This document shows, piece after piece, positions 1 through 9,833 of a stretch of DNA of 64,000 nt. The notes under the pieces were generated by a model. That model worked only from the letters and a program-made list of their open reading frames with translations. It made no database searches and was not told the DNA's origin. Position 1 is the stretch's first letter. Each line of letters begins with the position of its first letter. This DNA comes from Pseudoalteromonas shioyasakiensis. Its GTDB lineage: Bacteria; Pseudomonadota; Gammaproteobacteria; Enterobacterales; Alteromonadaceae. The position numbers and the translations under genes are program-made. The DNA is taken from NCBI RefSeq assembly GCF_019134595.1, contig NZ_CP077770.1, positions 1,322,001 to 1,386,000 of the forward strand, given 5' to 3'.

Positions 1-34
1 TAAAATTACAGGTGGGCGTCCGCTTAATAAGGCA

Positions 35-61
35 TAAAAAAGGGTAGCTTAGGCTACCCTT
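35..61 (-). terminator. Intrinsic terminator of bamE
   Basis: A 9-bp perfect stem (arms 40-48 and 53-61, loop TTAG) is followed on the minus strand by a T run (complement of 35-41). It sits just after the bamE stop codon. Confidence 0.85.
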
Positions 62-78
62 AATAATTTGCGCTGCTA

Positions 79-441
79 TTACTCTTGTTCAAGCGGCGTA
101 TTAAATTCGCTTGGTTGTTCATAGTCACCCGATAACGAAACTAGCTTATCGTTTTCAAAGTTAATAGTGAGTGACTTACGTTGCTCGTTACTGCGACCAA
201 TATTGAATACGTACAGGTAGTGCCAGGTATTTTTATCAAATGAGTCTTCAGCTACTGGCTTGCCTAGTACATATAGTACTTGCTCGCGAGTCATATTTAC
301 ACGAAGCTTATCTACATCTGACTGCTCTAAGAAGTTACCTTGAGGAATGTTGATTCGGTAAACCCAGCTTGAACACCCTGCTGTAGCACTTAAAGTAAGG
401 GTAAGTACTAACCAAAAAGAAAAAGTTTTAAACGACTGCAT
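79..441 (-). CDS. bamE: Outer membrane protein assembly factor BamE (SmpA/OmlA)
   Basis: Lipoprotein subunit of the BAM complex, which inserts beta-barrel proteins into the outer membrane. A lipoprotein signal peptide runs to Cys23 (lipobox TAGC). The mature part carries the BamE signature: VYRINIPQGN, then DVDKLRVNMTREQV, LGKPV and the NTWHYLY strand. At 120 aa it has the usual family length. It is transcribed alone, divergent from the GIY-YIG gene, with an intrinsic terminator behind it. The usual neighbour recN is not in the window. Identification rests on clear family motifs. Confidence 0.93.
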   Translation of the reverse strand: MQSFKTFSFWLVLTLTLSATAGCSSWVYRINIPQGNFLEQSDVDKLRVNMTREQVLYVLGKPVAEDSFDKNTWHYLYVFNIGRSNEQRKSLTINFENDKLVSLSGDYEQPSEFNTPLEQE

Positions 442-558
442 TATTTGTTTGAATCCTTATTTTTTATACACTGCATGATACCGATTAGTCACAGAAGGTA
501 AAACCCTTTTCAGTAATTGTTTTTACTGAAATGCGATTAACAATCACGAGGCACAGAT

Positions 559-876
559 TTGACCACAGCAAACCCAGAAAGTTTACAGCAGCCTATAAAA
601 AACAACGAAAATTCAGAGGCTCTGTGGCATTTGTATATAGTGCAAACACGTTTAGGTCACTGGTACACTGGGATCAGCACCAATGTTGAAAAGCGTTTTA
701 TGCAGCATCAAGCGGGAAAAGGGGCTAAAAACCTTAAAGGCAAGGGGCCTTTAACACTTATCTATCAACAGCAGGTAGGTAATCGTAGTGAAGCAACTAA
801 ACTTGAAATAAGCGTAAAAAAGCTCAGCAAAGCACAAAAAAGGCAGTTTGTTTTAACCTCTGAACTACCCAAATAG
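559..876 (+). CDS. GIY-YIG endonuclease-superfamily protein (YhbQ-like)
   Basis: Small GIY-YIG domain protein of 105 aa. The two strand motifs appear as LYIV (about residue 25) and YTG (about 38), followed by the catalytic-type Arg in VEKRFMQHQ, a KGAKNLKGKGP loop, and Glu in the SEATKLE helix. Known relatives are single-domain nucleases of the UPF0213/YhbQ group with unclear cellular role, probably acting on DNA. The start is a TTG codon with GAGG about 8 nt upstream; no ATG fits the domain better. Its stop codon directly abuts that of the convergent M28 peptidase gene. Confidence 0.85.
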   Translation: MTTANPESLQQPIKNNENSEALWHLYIVQTRLGHWYTGISTNVEKRFMQHQAGKGAKNLKGKGPLTLIYQQQVGNRSEATKLEISVKKLSKAQKRQFVLTSELPK

Positions 877-1809
877 CTAACTTGGAAGCTTTTCAATAAA
901 TAGGGCTATCTTCGCCATGGCATATTCGAACAATGTAAAGTCAATGTGCGCCGCTGTGTCAGTGCTTTGATGATGATGTTTATCGTGTCCGATGCCAAAA
1001 TAAATATAAGGGATCCCGGCTTTAGCGAATGAATAATGGTCACTTGCTCTGCGCCAATCAACGTTGAGATCAAATAATCGATTCAGCCTCGCTGACGAGC
1101 TAGTTGCCATAAAGGTGAGCTGCTCATCTGATAGGACTTTAATCTCAGCTTGATATTGCGCTAATGATTGCTTATCTAAAAACGCATAGATACGCGGTTT
1201 TCGTGGGTTCACAACGAGCATATCTAAATTAATATTAAGTTTGATTTCGTCTTTATTAAGTGTCGATACCAAGTACTCGCTACCATGTAGGCCATTTTCT
1301 TCTGCATCTGTTGCAACAAAAACTAATTGATAGGGCTGGGGGCTTTGTGCAAAGTGCTTAGCTAAATAAAGTAAAGCAGCAACGCCGCTGGCATTGTCAT
1401 TAGCACCAGGATAAAGCCGACTGCCTTTTTGCCCTAGGTGATCATAGTGGGCAGTAAAAATAACTTTTTTACAGTTTTCACAGCGGCTATTTTGGGACGC
1501 AATAATGTTCCGTCCAGTAGCCTTGCCAAAGAATCCTGATTGATAAGTAAAACCTTGTTCATTAACCGAATAGCCAAGTGCTACAAAGCGCCCTACTATG
1601 AAGTCGGCGGCTAATTTCGCGCCCTCGGTATTCGTTTTTCGCCCAGCAAATTGAGCCGATGTTAGCGTTATGATGTCGTGTTCTAAGTCTGTATTGGCAA
1701 ATGCTTGCCCAGTGCTTATCAGTACAGCACTAGCGGTAATCAATAAGCTTTGCAGTATGCGAGCGAAGCGCTTGTAATTTACTCTCGTAACGCTGTTTAT
1801 CATGATCAA
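877..1809 (-). CDS. Secreted M28-family zinc aminopeptidase
   Basis: Di-zinc exopeptidase predicted to be exported. The N-terminus has basic residues and a hydrophobic core ending near QAFA (about residue 38), a Sec signal peptide. Zinc-site motifs follow in family order: HYDH at 121-124, GANDNAS at 135-141, DAEENG near 168-173, NLDM near 194-197, and a late SDHYSF. The catalytic Glu pair and metal His/Asp residues are present, so it should be active. Its start lies 80 bp inside the upstream TPR lipoprotein gene, so the two are probably co-transcribed. The signal peptide needs this early start. Likely role: extracytoplasmic peptide degradation. Confidence 0.87.
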   Translation of the reverse strand: MIMINSVTRVNYKRFARILQSLLITASAVLISTGQAFANTDLEHDIITLTSAQFAGRKTNTEGAKLAADFIVGRFVALGYSVNEQGFTYQSGFFGKATGRNIIASQNSRCENCKKVIFTAHYDHLGQKGSRLYPGANDNASGVAALLYLAKHFAQSPQPYQLVFVATDAEENGLHGSEYLVSTLNKDEIKLNINLDMLVVNPRKPRIYAFLDKQSLAQYQAEIKVLSDEQLTFMATSSSARLNRLFDLNVDWRRASDHYSFAKAGIPYIYFGIGHDKHHHQSTDTAAHIDFTLFEYAMAKIALFIEKLPS

Positions 1810-2914
1810 AGTCTGCTTTATTGTTAGCCATAGTTAAATACTTTTTAGCCAGCTTTAAGTCACCTAATTGGTAGTAGGTTCTCGCTAAACCAAAATCAGT
1901 ATCATGCAGGGTTGGATTTAAGTCACGGGCTTTTTTGTAGTGCTTTATGGCATCTTGGTAACGGGCGGTTGTATAGGCATCATTACCTAAAGAAATATGG
2001 TAATACGGGTTTGCTTGGCGTTTATTATCAAGCTTGGCTAATATAGCTTGACCTTGCTCTTTACGATCGGTCAGGTTATAGAGTCTTGCTAAATTGCCTA
2101 ATGCGGTATTGTTGTCTGGATCTAAACTAATCGCGTATTGGTAAGCTGTTTCAGCACGTTGATAGTCACTCGTTAATCTGAATAACACCCCAAGGTTGCC
2201 CCATGCACCTGAGTAGTTGCTATCAATATCAACTGCCGCTTTGTAATAGCTAAAAGCAGTATCATAATCATGTTTTAGCATCGCAGCAGCGCCTTTATTG
2301 TTATAAAACATTGCTGTGATGCGGGCTTTATTAATGTTGCTGGTTTTAAATACTTCTTGGCGGCTGTTAGGGTCAAAGTCTATCACTAAAGAGCGTTCTT
2401 CTGGGTAAATGACTTTTCTATTTACCACGAGCTTTTGAGCCTCACTTACTTTTAAGTTGATATGGCCAGTGAGTAAATTAAAGCCATTATCAAGTGCCCA
2501 ATATTCTGGAATATGCACTTTTTGAAATTGTCCTTCAAGGCCAAGGTAGTCAGCAAGGCTATAGGCTAAAATCGATAACGATAAACAGTTGGCGTTTAAA
2601 TTTGAATATGCCTGACTAGCCGTCAAGGTCGCACCAGATTGATAAGATAAAGACGAATCACCATTTTGTAACAGGAACTTCAGTAAACGTTTAGTGCTTT
2701 GCAATGAACGGCTGTCTTTTGGGAAAGCACTATCAAGTTGCTCTTTTACATGTTCGCTTAATGCAAAAATCTCTTGTTGAGTTTCAACTGGGGCTTGAGT
2801 AAACGTATTACTTTGCGTCAAAGCAAGTGGTGGGGGAGCGGTGTTCTTTTCTGTACTACTACACGCTGTTAATAAGCAAAAGCTTGAGGCTAAAACAATG
2901 CTAGGTAATTTCAT
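1730..2914 (-). CDS. Lipoprotein with transglutaminase-like core and TPR repeats
   Basis: A 394-aa lipoprotein with lipobox LTAC (Cys18). The first half contains a transglutaminase-like pattern: NANCLSLSILAYSLADYLG with a candidate catalytic Cys, then His in LLTGHINLKV and an Asp-containing VIDFDP. From about residue 215 on there are at least four TPR units (for example SGAWGNLGVLFRLTSDYQ and NTALGNLARLYNL), a protein-binding scaffold. It precedes and overlaps the M28 peptidase gene by 80 bp, so a joint envelope role is plausible but not shown. Substrate and partner are unknown. Confidence 0.8.
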   Translation of the reverse strand: MKLPSIVLASSFCLLTACSSTEKNTAPPPLALTQSNTFTQAPVETQQEIFALSEHVKEQLDSAFPKDSRSLQSTKRLLKFLLQNGDSSLSYQSGATLTASQAYSNLNANCLSLSILAYSLADYLGLEGQFQKVHIPEYWALDNGFNLLTGHINLKVSEAQKLVVNRKVIYPEERSLVIDFDPNSRQEVFKTSNINKARITAMFYNNKGAAAMLKHDYDTAFSYYKAAVDIDSNYSGAWGNLGVLFRLTSDYQRAETAYQYAISLDPDNNTALGNLARLYNLTDRKEQGQAILAKLDNKRQANPYYHISLGNDAYTTARYQDAIKHYKKARDLNPTLHDTDFGLARTYYQLGDLKLAKKYLTMANNKADFDHDKQRYESKLQALRSHTAKLIDYR

Positions 2915-2998
2915 CTGACCCTCTTAATTCTTGGCCTAATACCATTTAAGTATAGGCCGTGAATGAAAAAGGGTCAGGGTTAACTGTTACAAAACGTG

Positions 2999-4912
2999 TC
3001 AGCGTTTATCAAACGTCGCAACAAGGTCATCAAGAGTTTGTGCACTGTTTGCTAAGTCTTTGATTGCTTGTTCACTATCAATTTGTTCACGCATGACGTT
3101 GTCACTAATATCACTTATTTGCTCAATATTACGACCCACATCTGCCACTACATTACTTTGCTCTTCGGTCGCAGTTGCTATTAAGGTTGCCATATCGTTT
3201 ATTTCATTGGCAGCATCGTTAATGGCATTTAGTAATTCAACAGAGCTCTGCATTGCATCAACGCTTAATTGAGCTTGAGATTTTGAGTGGTTGATGTGAT
3301 TAACCACTAAATCAGACGTGTTCGTTAGCTCACTGATCATCGTTTGAATTTCAGTTGTTGATTGTGAAGTGCGATTTGCAAGCGCTCTTACTTCATCCGC
3401 TACAACTGCAAAGCCTCGGCCGTGCTCACCGGCACGTGCAGACTCAATCGCTGCGTTGAGTGCTAACAAATTGGTTTGCTCCGAAATCCCTCTAATAGAG
3501 TCAACAATACTTGCGATAGCTTGTGTTTTATTTGCCAACTCGTTTACTTGCTCGGTGATATTATCGATATCACATGCCAGCTCTATTATCGCTTCTTTAC
3601 TTTGCGTTACCTGAGTATGGCTTTGTTCAGTGTTCTGCTTACTATTCTCAGTGAGCTTAGCGGTGTTAGCTGCGCTTGAGGCAATTTCTTGCACAGTCGC
3701 ACCCATTTCATTAATTGCCGCAGCAACAGAGATAGTTTGCTCTTTTTGATTATCAAGCGCTACTGAGTTCTTTTGTGCTTGCTGAAACACATGATCAGCG
3801 CTTTGTCTGATTTCACTACTTTCTTGAGCAACTTGGCTAATTGCAGTTTCAATCTTAGAGATAAACTGGTTAAAGCCTGCAGATAGGTTAGCAAGTTCAG
3901 GTTGCTCAGAGTCAGGAAGTCTATATGCTAAATTAGCATCACCAGAGCCTAAACGGGTGAATAACTCAGCCATTTTCGACAGCGGCGATGAAAGCGTACG
4001 TGCAAGCACTAAACCAGCAAAACTTGCGATTAGCGCAATGACAATTGCAAAGCTGATGATTTGCCATTGTAAAACCTGAATACTCGAAAATACTTCGTGC
4101 TTAGGCACTTGGGCAATAACAAATAAATCGGTGTTTTTAATAGGGCTTGCTGCCACTAAGGTTGCTTCACCGTTAAGATCAATTTCTTGTAAATTGAAGT
4201 CGCTTTGCGTTAGCAGAGTACGCGTGATGCCCGTTTTATAAACGTCATCCAATTTAGCTTTAGCGACTTTATTCTCATCTTTATGCAGTTGAATGAGGCC
4301 GTTTTTATCTGCAACAAATACAAAACCGGTTTCTTCGATTTGGAAGCGTTTCAGCATTGCCTGCATATCGTCAATGCTTTTAGCAAGGCCTGCTAAACCA
4401 ATGCCGTTGGTTTGCTGGTGGTTTACAAACATTTTCACATCAGTCGGCGACTCTTGATAGATACTGATAGAAAAAGGCTGTGCGGTGTTTGTAAACGCAA
4501 AAAACCAACCATCTTGCTCTTGCGTTAAAACGCGCAAAAAGCCGTCTTGGTTCCAATATTGTGCAGTTTCACGATTAGCCCACGAAGCGGTTGCTAAATC
4601 GTATTGCTTAACAAGGCGGTTAAGTTCTTTTAGCAGTGTTTTATCATCAGTATTGCCTGAACGCGCCCACTCTAATACAAATTCGTTACTAGAGAGTTGC
4701 TCAGCTGCACTGATCATTTGATTTATATCGTGAGTAATATAATTATCAATTGCTTGTAGTTTGCTAGGTAGTTCAGATTCTATCATTCGTTTTTCGATGA
4801 TTTGTTTTGCACTGTATATCGCTGTTGCGCCTATTAACGCAGCAACAATGAGAGCAATTGAACTGCCAAGCAGTGTGATTTTTTTAGTAATGGTGAGTTG
4901 ATTTAACGCCAT
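2999..4912 (-). CDS. Methyl-accepting chemotaxis protein, Cache-type sensor
   Basis: Transmembrane chemoreceptor of 637 aa. Order: TM1 at about 14-34, a large periplasmic domain of about 240 residues with dCache-like features ([20 protein letters not shown]), TM2 at about 285-305 ([18 protein letters not shown]), a HAMP segment, then a long coiled coil. The conserved hairpin tip reads [20 protein letters not shown], followed by [15 protein letters not shown]. It should signal through CheA/CheW to the flagellar motor; the ligand is unknown. It stands alone between the TPR lipoprotein gene and ilvC. Confidence 0.92.
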   Translation of the reverse strand: MALNQLTITKKITLLGSSIALIVAALIGATAIYSAKQIIEKRMIESELPSKLQAIDNYITHDINQMISAAEQLSSNEFVLEWARSGNTDDKTLLKELNRLVKQYDLATASWANRETAQYWNQDGFLRVLTQEQDGWFFAFTNTAQPFSISIYQESPTDVKMFVNHQQTNGIGLAGLAKSIDDMQAMLKRFQIEETGFVFVADKNGLIQLHKDENKVAKAKLDDVYKTGITRTLLTQSDFNLQEIDLNGEATLVAASPIKNTDLFVIAQVPKHEVFSSIQVLQWQIISFAIVIALIASFAGLVLARTLSSPLSKMAELFTRLGSGDANLAYRLPDSEQPELANLSAGFNQFISKIETAISQVAQESSEIRQSADHVFQQAQKNSVALDNQKEQTISVAAAINEMGATVQEIASSAANTAKLTENSKQNTEQSHTQVTQSKEAIIELACDIDNITEQVNELANKTQAIASIVDSIRGISEQTNLLALNAAIESARAGEHGRGFAVVADEVRALANRTSQSTTEIQTMISELTNTSDLVVNHINHSKSQAQLSVDAMQSSVELLNAINDAANEINDMATLIATATEEQSNVVADVGRNIEQISDISDNVMREQIDSEQAIKDLANSAQTLDDLVATFDKR

Positions 4913-4988
4913 GAAAGTGTCTTAGTTTACAACATTTAAGTCAGTAATTTTAGCATACACTTTACAGATGACGAATCAATGTAGGGAC

Positions 4989-5024
4989 AAAAAAAAAGCC
5001 CAAAGCATATAAGCAATTGGGCTT
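4989..5024 (-). terminator. Intrinsic terminator of ilvC
   Basis: Arms 4996-5003 and 5017-5024 form an 8-bp stem (AAGCCCAA/TTGGGCTT). On the minus strand a run of T residues (complement of 4989-4997) follows. It lies 33 bp past the ilvC stop codon. Confidence 0.85.
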
Positions 5025-5056
5025 GGTTTCTAACAAGCGAAACTTACTTTCCAGGG

Positions 5057-6529
5057 TTAAACAATTTTCTTCATTGCTGACATGTAACCACGTAGCTTGC
5101 TACCAATGATTTCAACCGGGTGCTCGCGTAGTGCTTTATTCACGGCAATCAAGGTTTGGTTATCAACCTGGTTGCTTGCACTATCAAGACCTTTACCAAT
5201 CACATCTGTATCGATGCCTTTCATAAAGTCTTGTAGCAGCGGTAAACACGCGTGGTTGTATAAGTAACAGCCATACTCTGCAGTATCTGAAATAGTTCGG
5301 TTCATTTCGAAAAGCTTCTTACGAGCAATGGTGTTTGCGATAAGCGGCGTTTCGTGTAGTGATTCATAGTAAGCAGATTCAGCGATGATACCTGCCGCAG
5401 TCATGGTTTCGAAGGCAAGCTCAACACCTGCTTTAACCATTGCAACCATTAAAATACCTTGGTCGAAGAATGCTTGCTCGCTGATCTCTTGGTCGGTATT
5501 TTGTTGCTTTTCGAATGCAGTTTCGGCAGTTTCTGCGCGCCATGCTAGTAATTTTGCGTCATCTTCAGCCCAGTCAGCCATCATACCGCGTGAGAATTCG
5601 CCGCTGATGATATCGTCCATGTGCTTGTTATAAAGCGGGCGCATAATAGTTTTAAGCTCTTCACTTAATTCGAACGCTTTCACTTTTGCTGGGTTTGATA
5701 AGCGGTCAAGCATATTAGTCACACCACCATACTTAAGCGCTTCAGTAATTACTTCCCAACCGTACTGGATTAGTTTTGATGCGTAACTTGCGTCAATGCC
5801 TTTTTCGACCATTTTATCGAAGCAAAGTAGTGAACCTGTTTGTAACATGCCGCACAGAATCGTTTGCTCACCCATTAAGTCAGATTTAACTTCTGCAATA
5901 AATGATGATTTTAATACACCTGCACGATGACCACCGGTCCCTGCTGCATACGCTTTTGCTTGCGCTAAACCATGACCTTGAGGGTCGTTCTCTGGGTGAA
6001 CCGCAATTAATGTTGGTACACCAAAACCACGTTTGTACTCTTCACGTACTTCTGAACCAGGGCACTTAGGTGCAACCATGATAACTGTTAAGTCTTCACG
6101 GATTTGCATGCCTTCTTCAACAATGTTGAAGCCGTGTGAATAAGCAAGTGTTGCACCTTGTTTCATTAACGGCATGATGGCAGTTACAACAGCCGTATGT
6201 TGTTTATCAGGCGTTAGGTTTAATACAACATCTGCTGTTGGGATAAGCTCTTCATATGTGCCTACAGTAAAACCATTTTCAGATGCGTTTAAGAAAGATT
6301 GACGACGCTCAGCAATCGCTGATTCACGAAGTGTGTAAGAAACATCTAAACCTGAATCACGTAAATTTAAACCTTGGTTAAGGCCTTGTGCGCCACAACC
6401 GACAATAACGAGTTTTTTTCCTTTTAAAGCGTCTACACCATCAGCAAACTCTGCTGGATCCATAAATTCACACTGCGCTAATTGCGCTAACTGCTCTCTT
6501 AAAGGAAGAGTATTAAAATAATTCGCCAT
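5057..6529 (-). CDS. ilvC: Ketol-acid reductoisomerase (NADP+), class II
   Basis: Second common step of valine/isoleucine synthesis: isomerises and reduces acetolactate or acetohydroxybutyrate with NADPH. At 490 aa it is the long class II form with a duplicated C-terminal knotted domain. The nucleotide-binding Rossmann segment is [19 protein letters not shown], followed by the NADPH-specifying [13 protein letters not shown] loop. [19 protein letters not shown] and [14 protein letters not shown] belong to the catalytic core. It is divergent from ilvY, which in enterobacteria activates ilvC; two palindromes lie between them. It is transcribed alone with its own terminator. Confidence 0.97.
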   Translation of the reverse strand: MANYFNTLPLREQLAQLAQCEFMDPAEFADGVDALKGKKLVIVGCGAQGLNQGLNLRDSGLDVSYTLRESAIAERRQSFLNASENGFTVGTYEELIPTADVVLNLTPDKQHTAVVTAIMPLMKQGATLAYSHGFNIVEEGMQIREDLTVIMVAPKCPGSEVREEYKRGFGVPTLIAVHPENDPQGHGLAQAKAYAAGTGGHRAGVLKSSFIAEVKSDLMGEQTILCGMLQTGSLLCFDKMVEKGIDASYASKLIQYGWEVITEALKYGGVTNMLDRLSNPAKVKAFELSEELKTIMRPLYNKHMDDIISGEFSRGMMADWAEDDAKLLAWRAETAETAFEKQQNTDQEISEQAFFDQGILMVAMVKAGVELAFETMTAAGIIAESAYYESLHETPLIANTIARKKLFEMNRTISDTAEYGCYLYNHACLPLLQDFMKGIDTDVIGKGLDSASNQVDNQTLIAVNKALREHPVEIIGSKLRGYMSAMKKIV

Positions 6530-6612
6530 TGTTAGTGTCCTATAAATACAATTTTGTTAGAAAATCAAAGAACCGACGTAGTGTTCTTTGTATGTGTTAA
6601 CACTATGCAATT

Positions 6613-6629
6613 TTTTACCTTGCGTAAAA
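6613..6629. promoter_or_regulatory. Putative IlvY operator 1
   Basis: Inverted repeat TTTTAC-N5-GTAAAA, 17 bp with T-N11-A symmetry, in the ilvC/ilvY divergent intergenic region. This is the expected form of a LysR-family binding site. Its centre is 37 bp from that of the second palindrome, a tandem arrangement resembling the paired operators known between ilvY and ilvC in E. coli. Confidence 0.6.
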
Positions 6630-6649
6630 TGATATATTTGAATTAAAGT

Positions 6650-6666
6650 ATTTCATAAAATGAAAT
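6650..6666. promoter_or_regulatory. Putative IlvY operator 2
   Basis: Perfect inverted repeat ATTTCAT-AAA-ATGAAAT ending 9 bp before the ilvY start codon. The position fits autoregulation of ilvY together with activation of ilvC. Assignment to IlvY is by context. Confidence 0.6.
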
Positions 6667-6675
6667 GGTAGCGAT

Positions 6676-7578
6676 ATGGATCACAAACATCTTAATTACT
6701 TTTTGGCGTTAGCTAAGACCCTGCACTTTGCCAGAGCCAGTGAGCTCTGCCATATCAGTGCGCCAACTTTGAGCCGTAACATCAAGCAACTAGAAGAAGA
6801 AGTTGGGGTAGTGCTGTTTAATCGGGATAATCGCACCGTAAAATTAACCCGCGAAGGTGAGTCATTTATTGAGTACGCTAATGCGACGCTTGCTAACTGG
6901 CATCGTTTTAAGGCTAATGTGCAAGAGCCGCAACAGCATGTTTATGGCAATGTCAGTATTTATTGCTCAGTAACAGCTTCGTATAGCTTTTTACACCAAA
7001 TACTCGAGCAACTGCGAATGCAACATCCATATATTGAAATTACCCTCAATACCGGTGATCCTGCTCTTGCAATAAATCGTGTTTTAGATGGCCATGAAGA
7101 TATGGCAATTGCTGCAAAACCTATGAAGTTGCCGGGGCAAATTGCCTTTACCAGTGTAGGTTACTCACCATTAGTTCTGATAGCACCAAAAATAGCATGC
7201 CCGATCAGCGAAAAGCTTTATGCCAATGAACAAATTGATTGGTCAGATTTAGAATTTATCGTTGCTGAGCAGGGGTTATCAAGGCAGCGCCTTGAACAGT
7301 GGTGGCGTAAAAAGAATATCCATGGCCGAATATATGCGCAGGTTGCAGGCCATGAAGCCATGGTTTCTATGGTGAGTTTAGGTTTAGGTATTGCCATGGT
7401 GCCAAAAATTGTACTGGATAACAGCCCGCTCAAAGATAAAGTACAAATAGTGAGTGATGCAGAGCAGACTATTGCAGGATTTGAAATTGGTCTAGCTGTT
7501 TTAAATAAAGAGCGGCATGATCCGGCACTCAACGCCATTTGGAGTATTGCTCAATCGCTTACTCAGCAAGCAATTTAG
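6676..7578 (+). CDS. ilvY: LysR-family activator IlvY
   Basis: A 300-aa LysR regulator. The N-terminal winged HTH reads LNYFLALAKTLHFARASELC, then SAPTLSRNIKQLEEEVG and VVLFNRDNRTVKLT. The rest is the periplasmic-binding-fold effector domain, which in IlvY senses acetolactate/acetohydroxybutyrate. The divergent position next to ilvC and the two intergenic T-N11-A palindromes support IlvY rather than another LysR member. The ATG is used; the upstream palindrome would overlap the translation initiation region. Confidence 0.9.
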   Translation: MDHKHLNYFLALAKTLHFARASELCHISAPTLSRNIKQLEEEVGVVLFNRDNRTVKLTREGESFIEYANATLANWHRFKANVQEPQQHVYGNVSIYCSVTASYSFLHQILEQLRMQHPYIEITLNTGDPALAINRVLDGHEDMAIAAKPMKLPGQIAFTSVGYSPLVLIAPKIACPISEKLYANEQIDWSDLEFIVAEQGLSRQRLEQWWRKKNIHGRIYAQVAGHEAMVSMVSLGLGIAMVPKIVLDNSPLKDKVQIVSDAEQTIAGFEIGLAVLNKERHDPALNAIWSIAQSLTQQAI

Positions 7579-7781
7579 CTTAAAATATAGAGGCTACGAC
7601 TTTACTGCTAACTATATTATGTTGATACAAATGGTTTATTTTGTTAGTTATTTAGTATTGGTTTTTGTTAAAAGTTTTCGTGTTTTTTGCTGGTTTTACA
7701 CCGCTAAAATCCTTTTTCATTGATTTTTCTTTTTGTGTTGTTAACTTAATTTAAATAATAAAATTTTCATGGCCTAGACTC

Positions 7782-8831
7782 ATGATACTCTCAGCGCAAG
7801 CCGAACATTCTTTAAGCTACTCGAGCCATTGTTTAAAGCTCGCAATTCCTCTAATGGTAAAGTACAAAATGCCAATCACTCCGCTTAATTATGCGCTTTG
7901 GTATTGTTATGTTAGCGAAAAGAATCAAGACTTAAACGAAGAGCTTGATAGTATTATTAAAAAACACAATACCTGTAGCCATGAGCAGGCAAAGCATCTT
8001 TTCAACAAGTATTTATCTCGGGACGACTTGGCATTATTTTATCAGCTATCTGGCGGGTTTAATGATGTTGTTGGTAAAGTGCATCAAGATATCAATGAAG
8101 CCATTAATTACTCAGCTGAATTTAATCAGGCCTTACAAGAGTGCCGTGACACACTAACTAGTGCAGATATAAGTCAGGAAAGCGGCTTTGATGATGTACT
8201 TGACTGTGTAGAGCGCTTAAGTGACGAGTCGGCGGCTTTGCAAAGTCGTGCACAAGATTTTCAAAATCAGCTTGCGCTGGCTTACTCTGAAATTACAGAA
8301 TTAAAACAAGAGCTTGTTAGGTCTAGAAGTAAAGCCGAAAAAGACCCACTTACAGGGCTTTATAATCGCGGTAAATTTGATGAAGATATCACGCGGTTTT
8401 GTCAAACCAATGACCTAGCAGAAGTCGCTGTCCTTACTATGGTCGATATCGATCACTTTAAACAATTTAACGACACCTTTGGTCATCAAAAAGGGGATCA
8501 AGTTTTGCGTGCAGTTTCTGCAAAACTACTTAAACATGTATCTAGTGTTGGTCAGGCCTATCGTTATGGTGGTGAAGAGTTTTGCTTCACCGCACAGTTT
8601 GCCAGTATTAGTGACATGACTAACTTCACTCAGCAACTACGTCAAGCTGTAACCAAATTACAAATCAAAGACCCTAAATCTAATAAGGTGTTAAGCCAAG
8701 TAACAGCTAGTTTTGGTATTGCTATAAAAGCTAAAACTAGTAATCCAGAACAACTCATAGCAAAAGCCGATAAAGCGCTCTATTTAGCCAAAGAGCATGG
8801 TCGAAATCGTATCGAAATCGTCGAAGAGTAA
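7782..8831 (+). CDS. Diguanylate cyclase (GGDEF)
   Basis: A 349-aa protein without an obvious membrane segment. An alpha-helical N-terminal region of about 185 residues ends in a coiled coil (LAYSEITELKQELVRSRSKAEKD) that leads into a GGDEF domain: DPLTGLYNRGKFDEDI, MVDIDHFKQFNDTFGHQKGD and the active-site signature RYGGEEFCF. It should make cyclic di-GMP from two GTP. No RxxD product-inhibition site is visible just before GGEEF. The N-terminal domain is not recognised and may be the signal input. It is transcribed alone before the first MipA/DUF3019 module. Confidence 0.92.
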   Translation: MILSAQAEHSLSYSSHCLKLAIPLMVKYKMPITPLNYALWYCYVSEKNQDLNEELDSIIKKHNTCSHEQAKHLFNKYLSRDDLALFYQLSGGFNDVVGKVHQDINEAINYSAEFNQALQECRDTLTSADISQESGFDDVLDCVERLSDESAALQSRAQDFQNQLALAYSEITELKQELVRSRSKAEKDPLTGLYNRGKFDEDITRFCQTNDLAEVAVLTMVDIDHFKQFNDTFGHQKGDQVLRAVSAKLLKHVSSVGQAYRYGGEEFCFTAQFASISDMTNFTQQLRQAVTKLQIKDPKSNKVLSQVTASFGIAIKAKTSNPEQLIAKADKALYLAKEHGRNRIEIVEE

Positions 8832-8947
8832 CAAACTTAATCGATATATGTATCAAATTTGTGAATAGTTGTAACCTTGCAACGACAGTTTGTTCACATC
8901 TTGATATTATGCTCTTATTGCAAAACCCCTTTGGTCGTAAAATAACA

Positions 8948-9832
8948 ATGAAATCTCAAACGATCAGGATGTGCGCAGCGGTTTGTGTCTTGATAGGCAT
9001 GCTAGTAAGTCAAGCAAGCGCCGATGACTCAACGCGCACTGAACGTGAAAGCCGTGTGGCAAATCAACAGATCGATACCCAGCAGTGGCACCTAAGTATT
9101 AATACGGGAGCAGGGGTGATCACGAACCCGCTTCATGGTGGCGATAACTTACCATTAATTGTGCTGCCTGAAATTGCTTTTTATGGTGAAAAATGGTTCT
9201 TTGATAATGGCCGTTTAGGTTATTCATTCCAAGAAAGCGATACTCATGTAGTTAATTTTGTTACCGAGTTCAACCCTGAGACTCGTTTTTTTATTGATTT
9301 TCACCCAAGCAATGTTTTTGCACTGCAAACATCGAATAGCTTTATTGTTGAATCGACCACCAGTAATGAACTGGCAGAAAAGTCGGTATCGACGAATGAT
9401 ATTAAAAAGAGACGATGGGCATTAGATGCTGGCTTAAGCTATCACTATATTCATAATAATCATGTGATTTCTTTACAGGCACTAGCCGATATTTCGGGCG
9501 TTTATAAAGGCCTTCGTAGTGCTTTACAATGGCAATCACATCACCGCATAGGAAACCTATCTGTCGCACCTAGCTTAGGGGTTTGGTACAAATCAGCCAG
9601 ACTAAATGATTATTTTTATGGTTTATCGGCTAAAGAGTCCTCATATGGGGAAATAGATGTTGGCAGTAGTTGGCAACCTTATGCTAAAATCGACGCCCGT
9701 TGGCCCCTGAGTGAGGCTAACTCTCTTCGTTTTCATTTAGCATATTATGACTACTCAGCCGTGGATGACAGTCCGCTTTTTGAACACACGTACTCGATGA
9801 CTGCATTTATAGGATTCAATCATATTTTTTAA
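8948..9832 (+). CDS. MipA/OmpV-like outer-membrane protein, module copy A
   Basis: First gene of module A. The ATG at 8948 gives a proper Sec signal peptide (MKSQTIRMCAAVCVLIGMLVS... cleaved near ASA); the open frame extends further upstream but without signal character. The mature protein has alternating aromatic/hydrophobic strands, LPLIVLPEIAFYGEKWFF near the start, and a C-terminal beta-barrel ending in Phe (MTAFIGFNHIF). MipA/OmpV proteins are scaffold or channel-like barrels. One nucleotide separates it from the DUF3019 gene, so co-expression is expected. It is the positional equivalent of 20225-21064. Confidence 0.82.
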   Translation: MKSQTIRMCAAVCVLIGMLVSQASADDSTRTERESRVANQQIDTQQWHLSINTGAGVITNPLHGGDNLPLIVLPEIAFYGEKWFFDNGRLGYSFQESDTHVVNFVTEFNPETRFFIDFHPSNVFALQTSNSFIVESTTSNELAEKSVSTNDIKKRRWALDAGLSYHYIHNNHVISLQALADISGVYKGLRSALQWQSHHRIGNLSVAPSLGVWYKSARLNDYFYGLSAKESSYGEIDVGSSWQPYAKIDARWPLSEANSLRFHLAYYDYSAVDDSPLFEHTYSMTAFIGFNHIF

Positions 9833-9833
9833 T

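Noticed and set aside
1..36. Possible C-terminal end of a plus-strand gene
   Set aside because: A frame ending KITGGRPLNKA before a TAA is seen, but it is too short to assign; the RnfH tail expected next to bamE is not recognisable.
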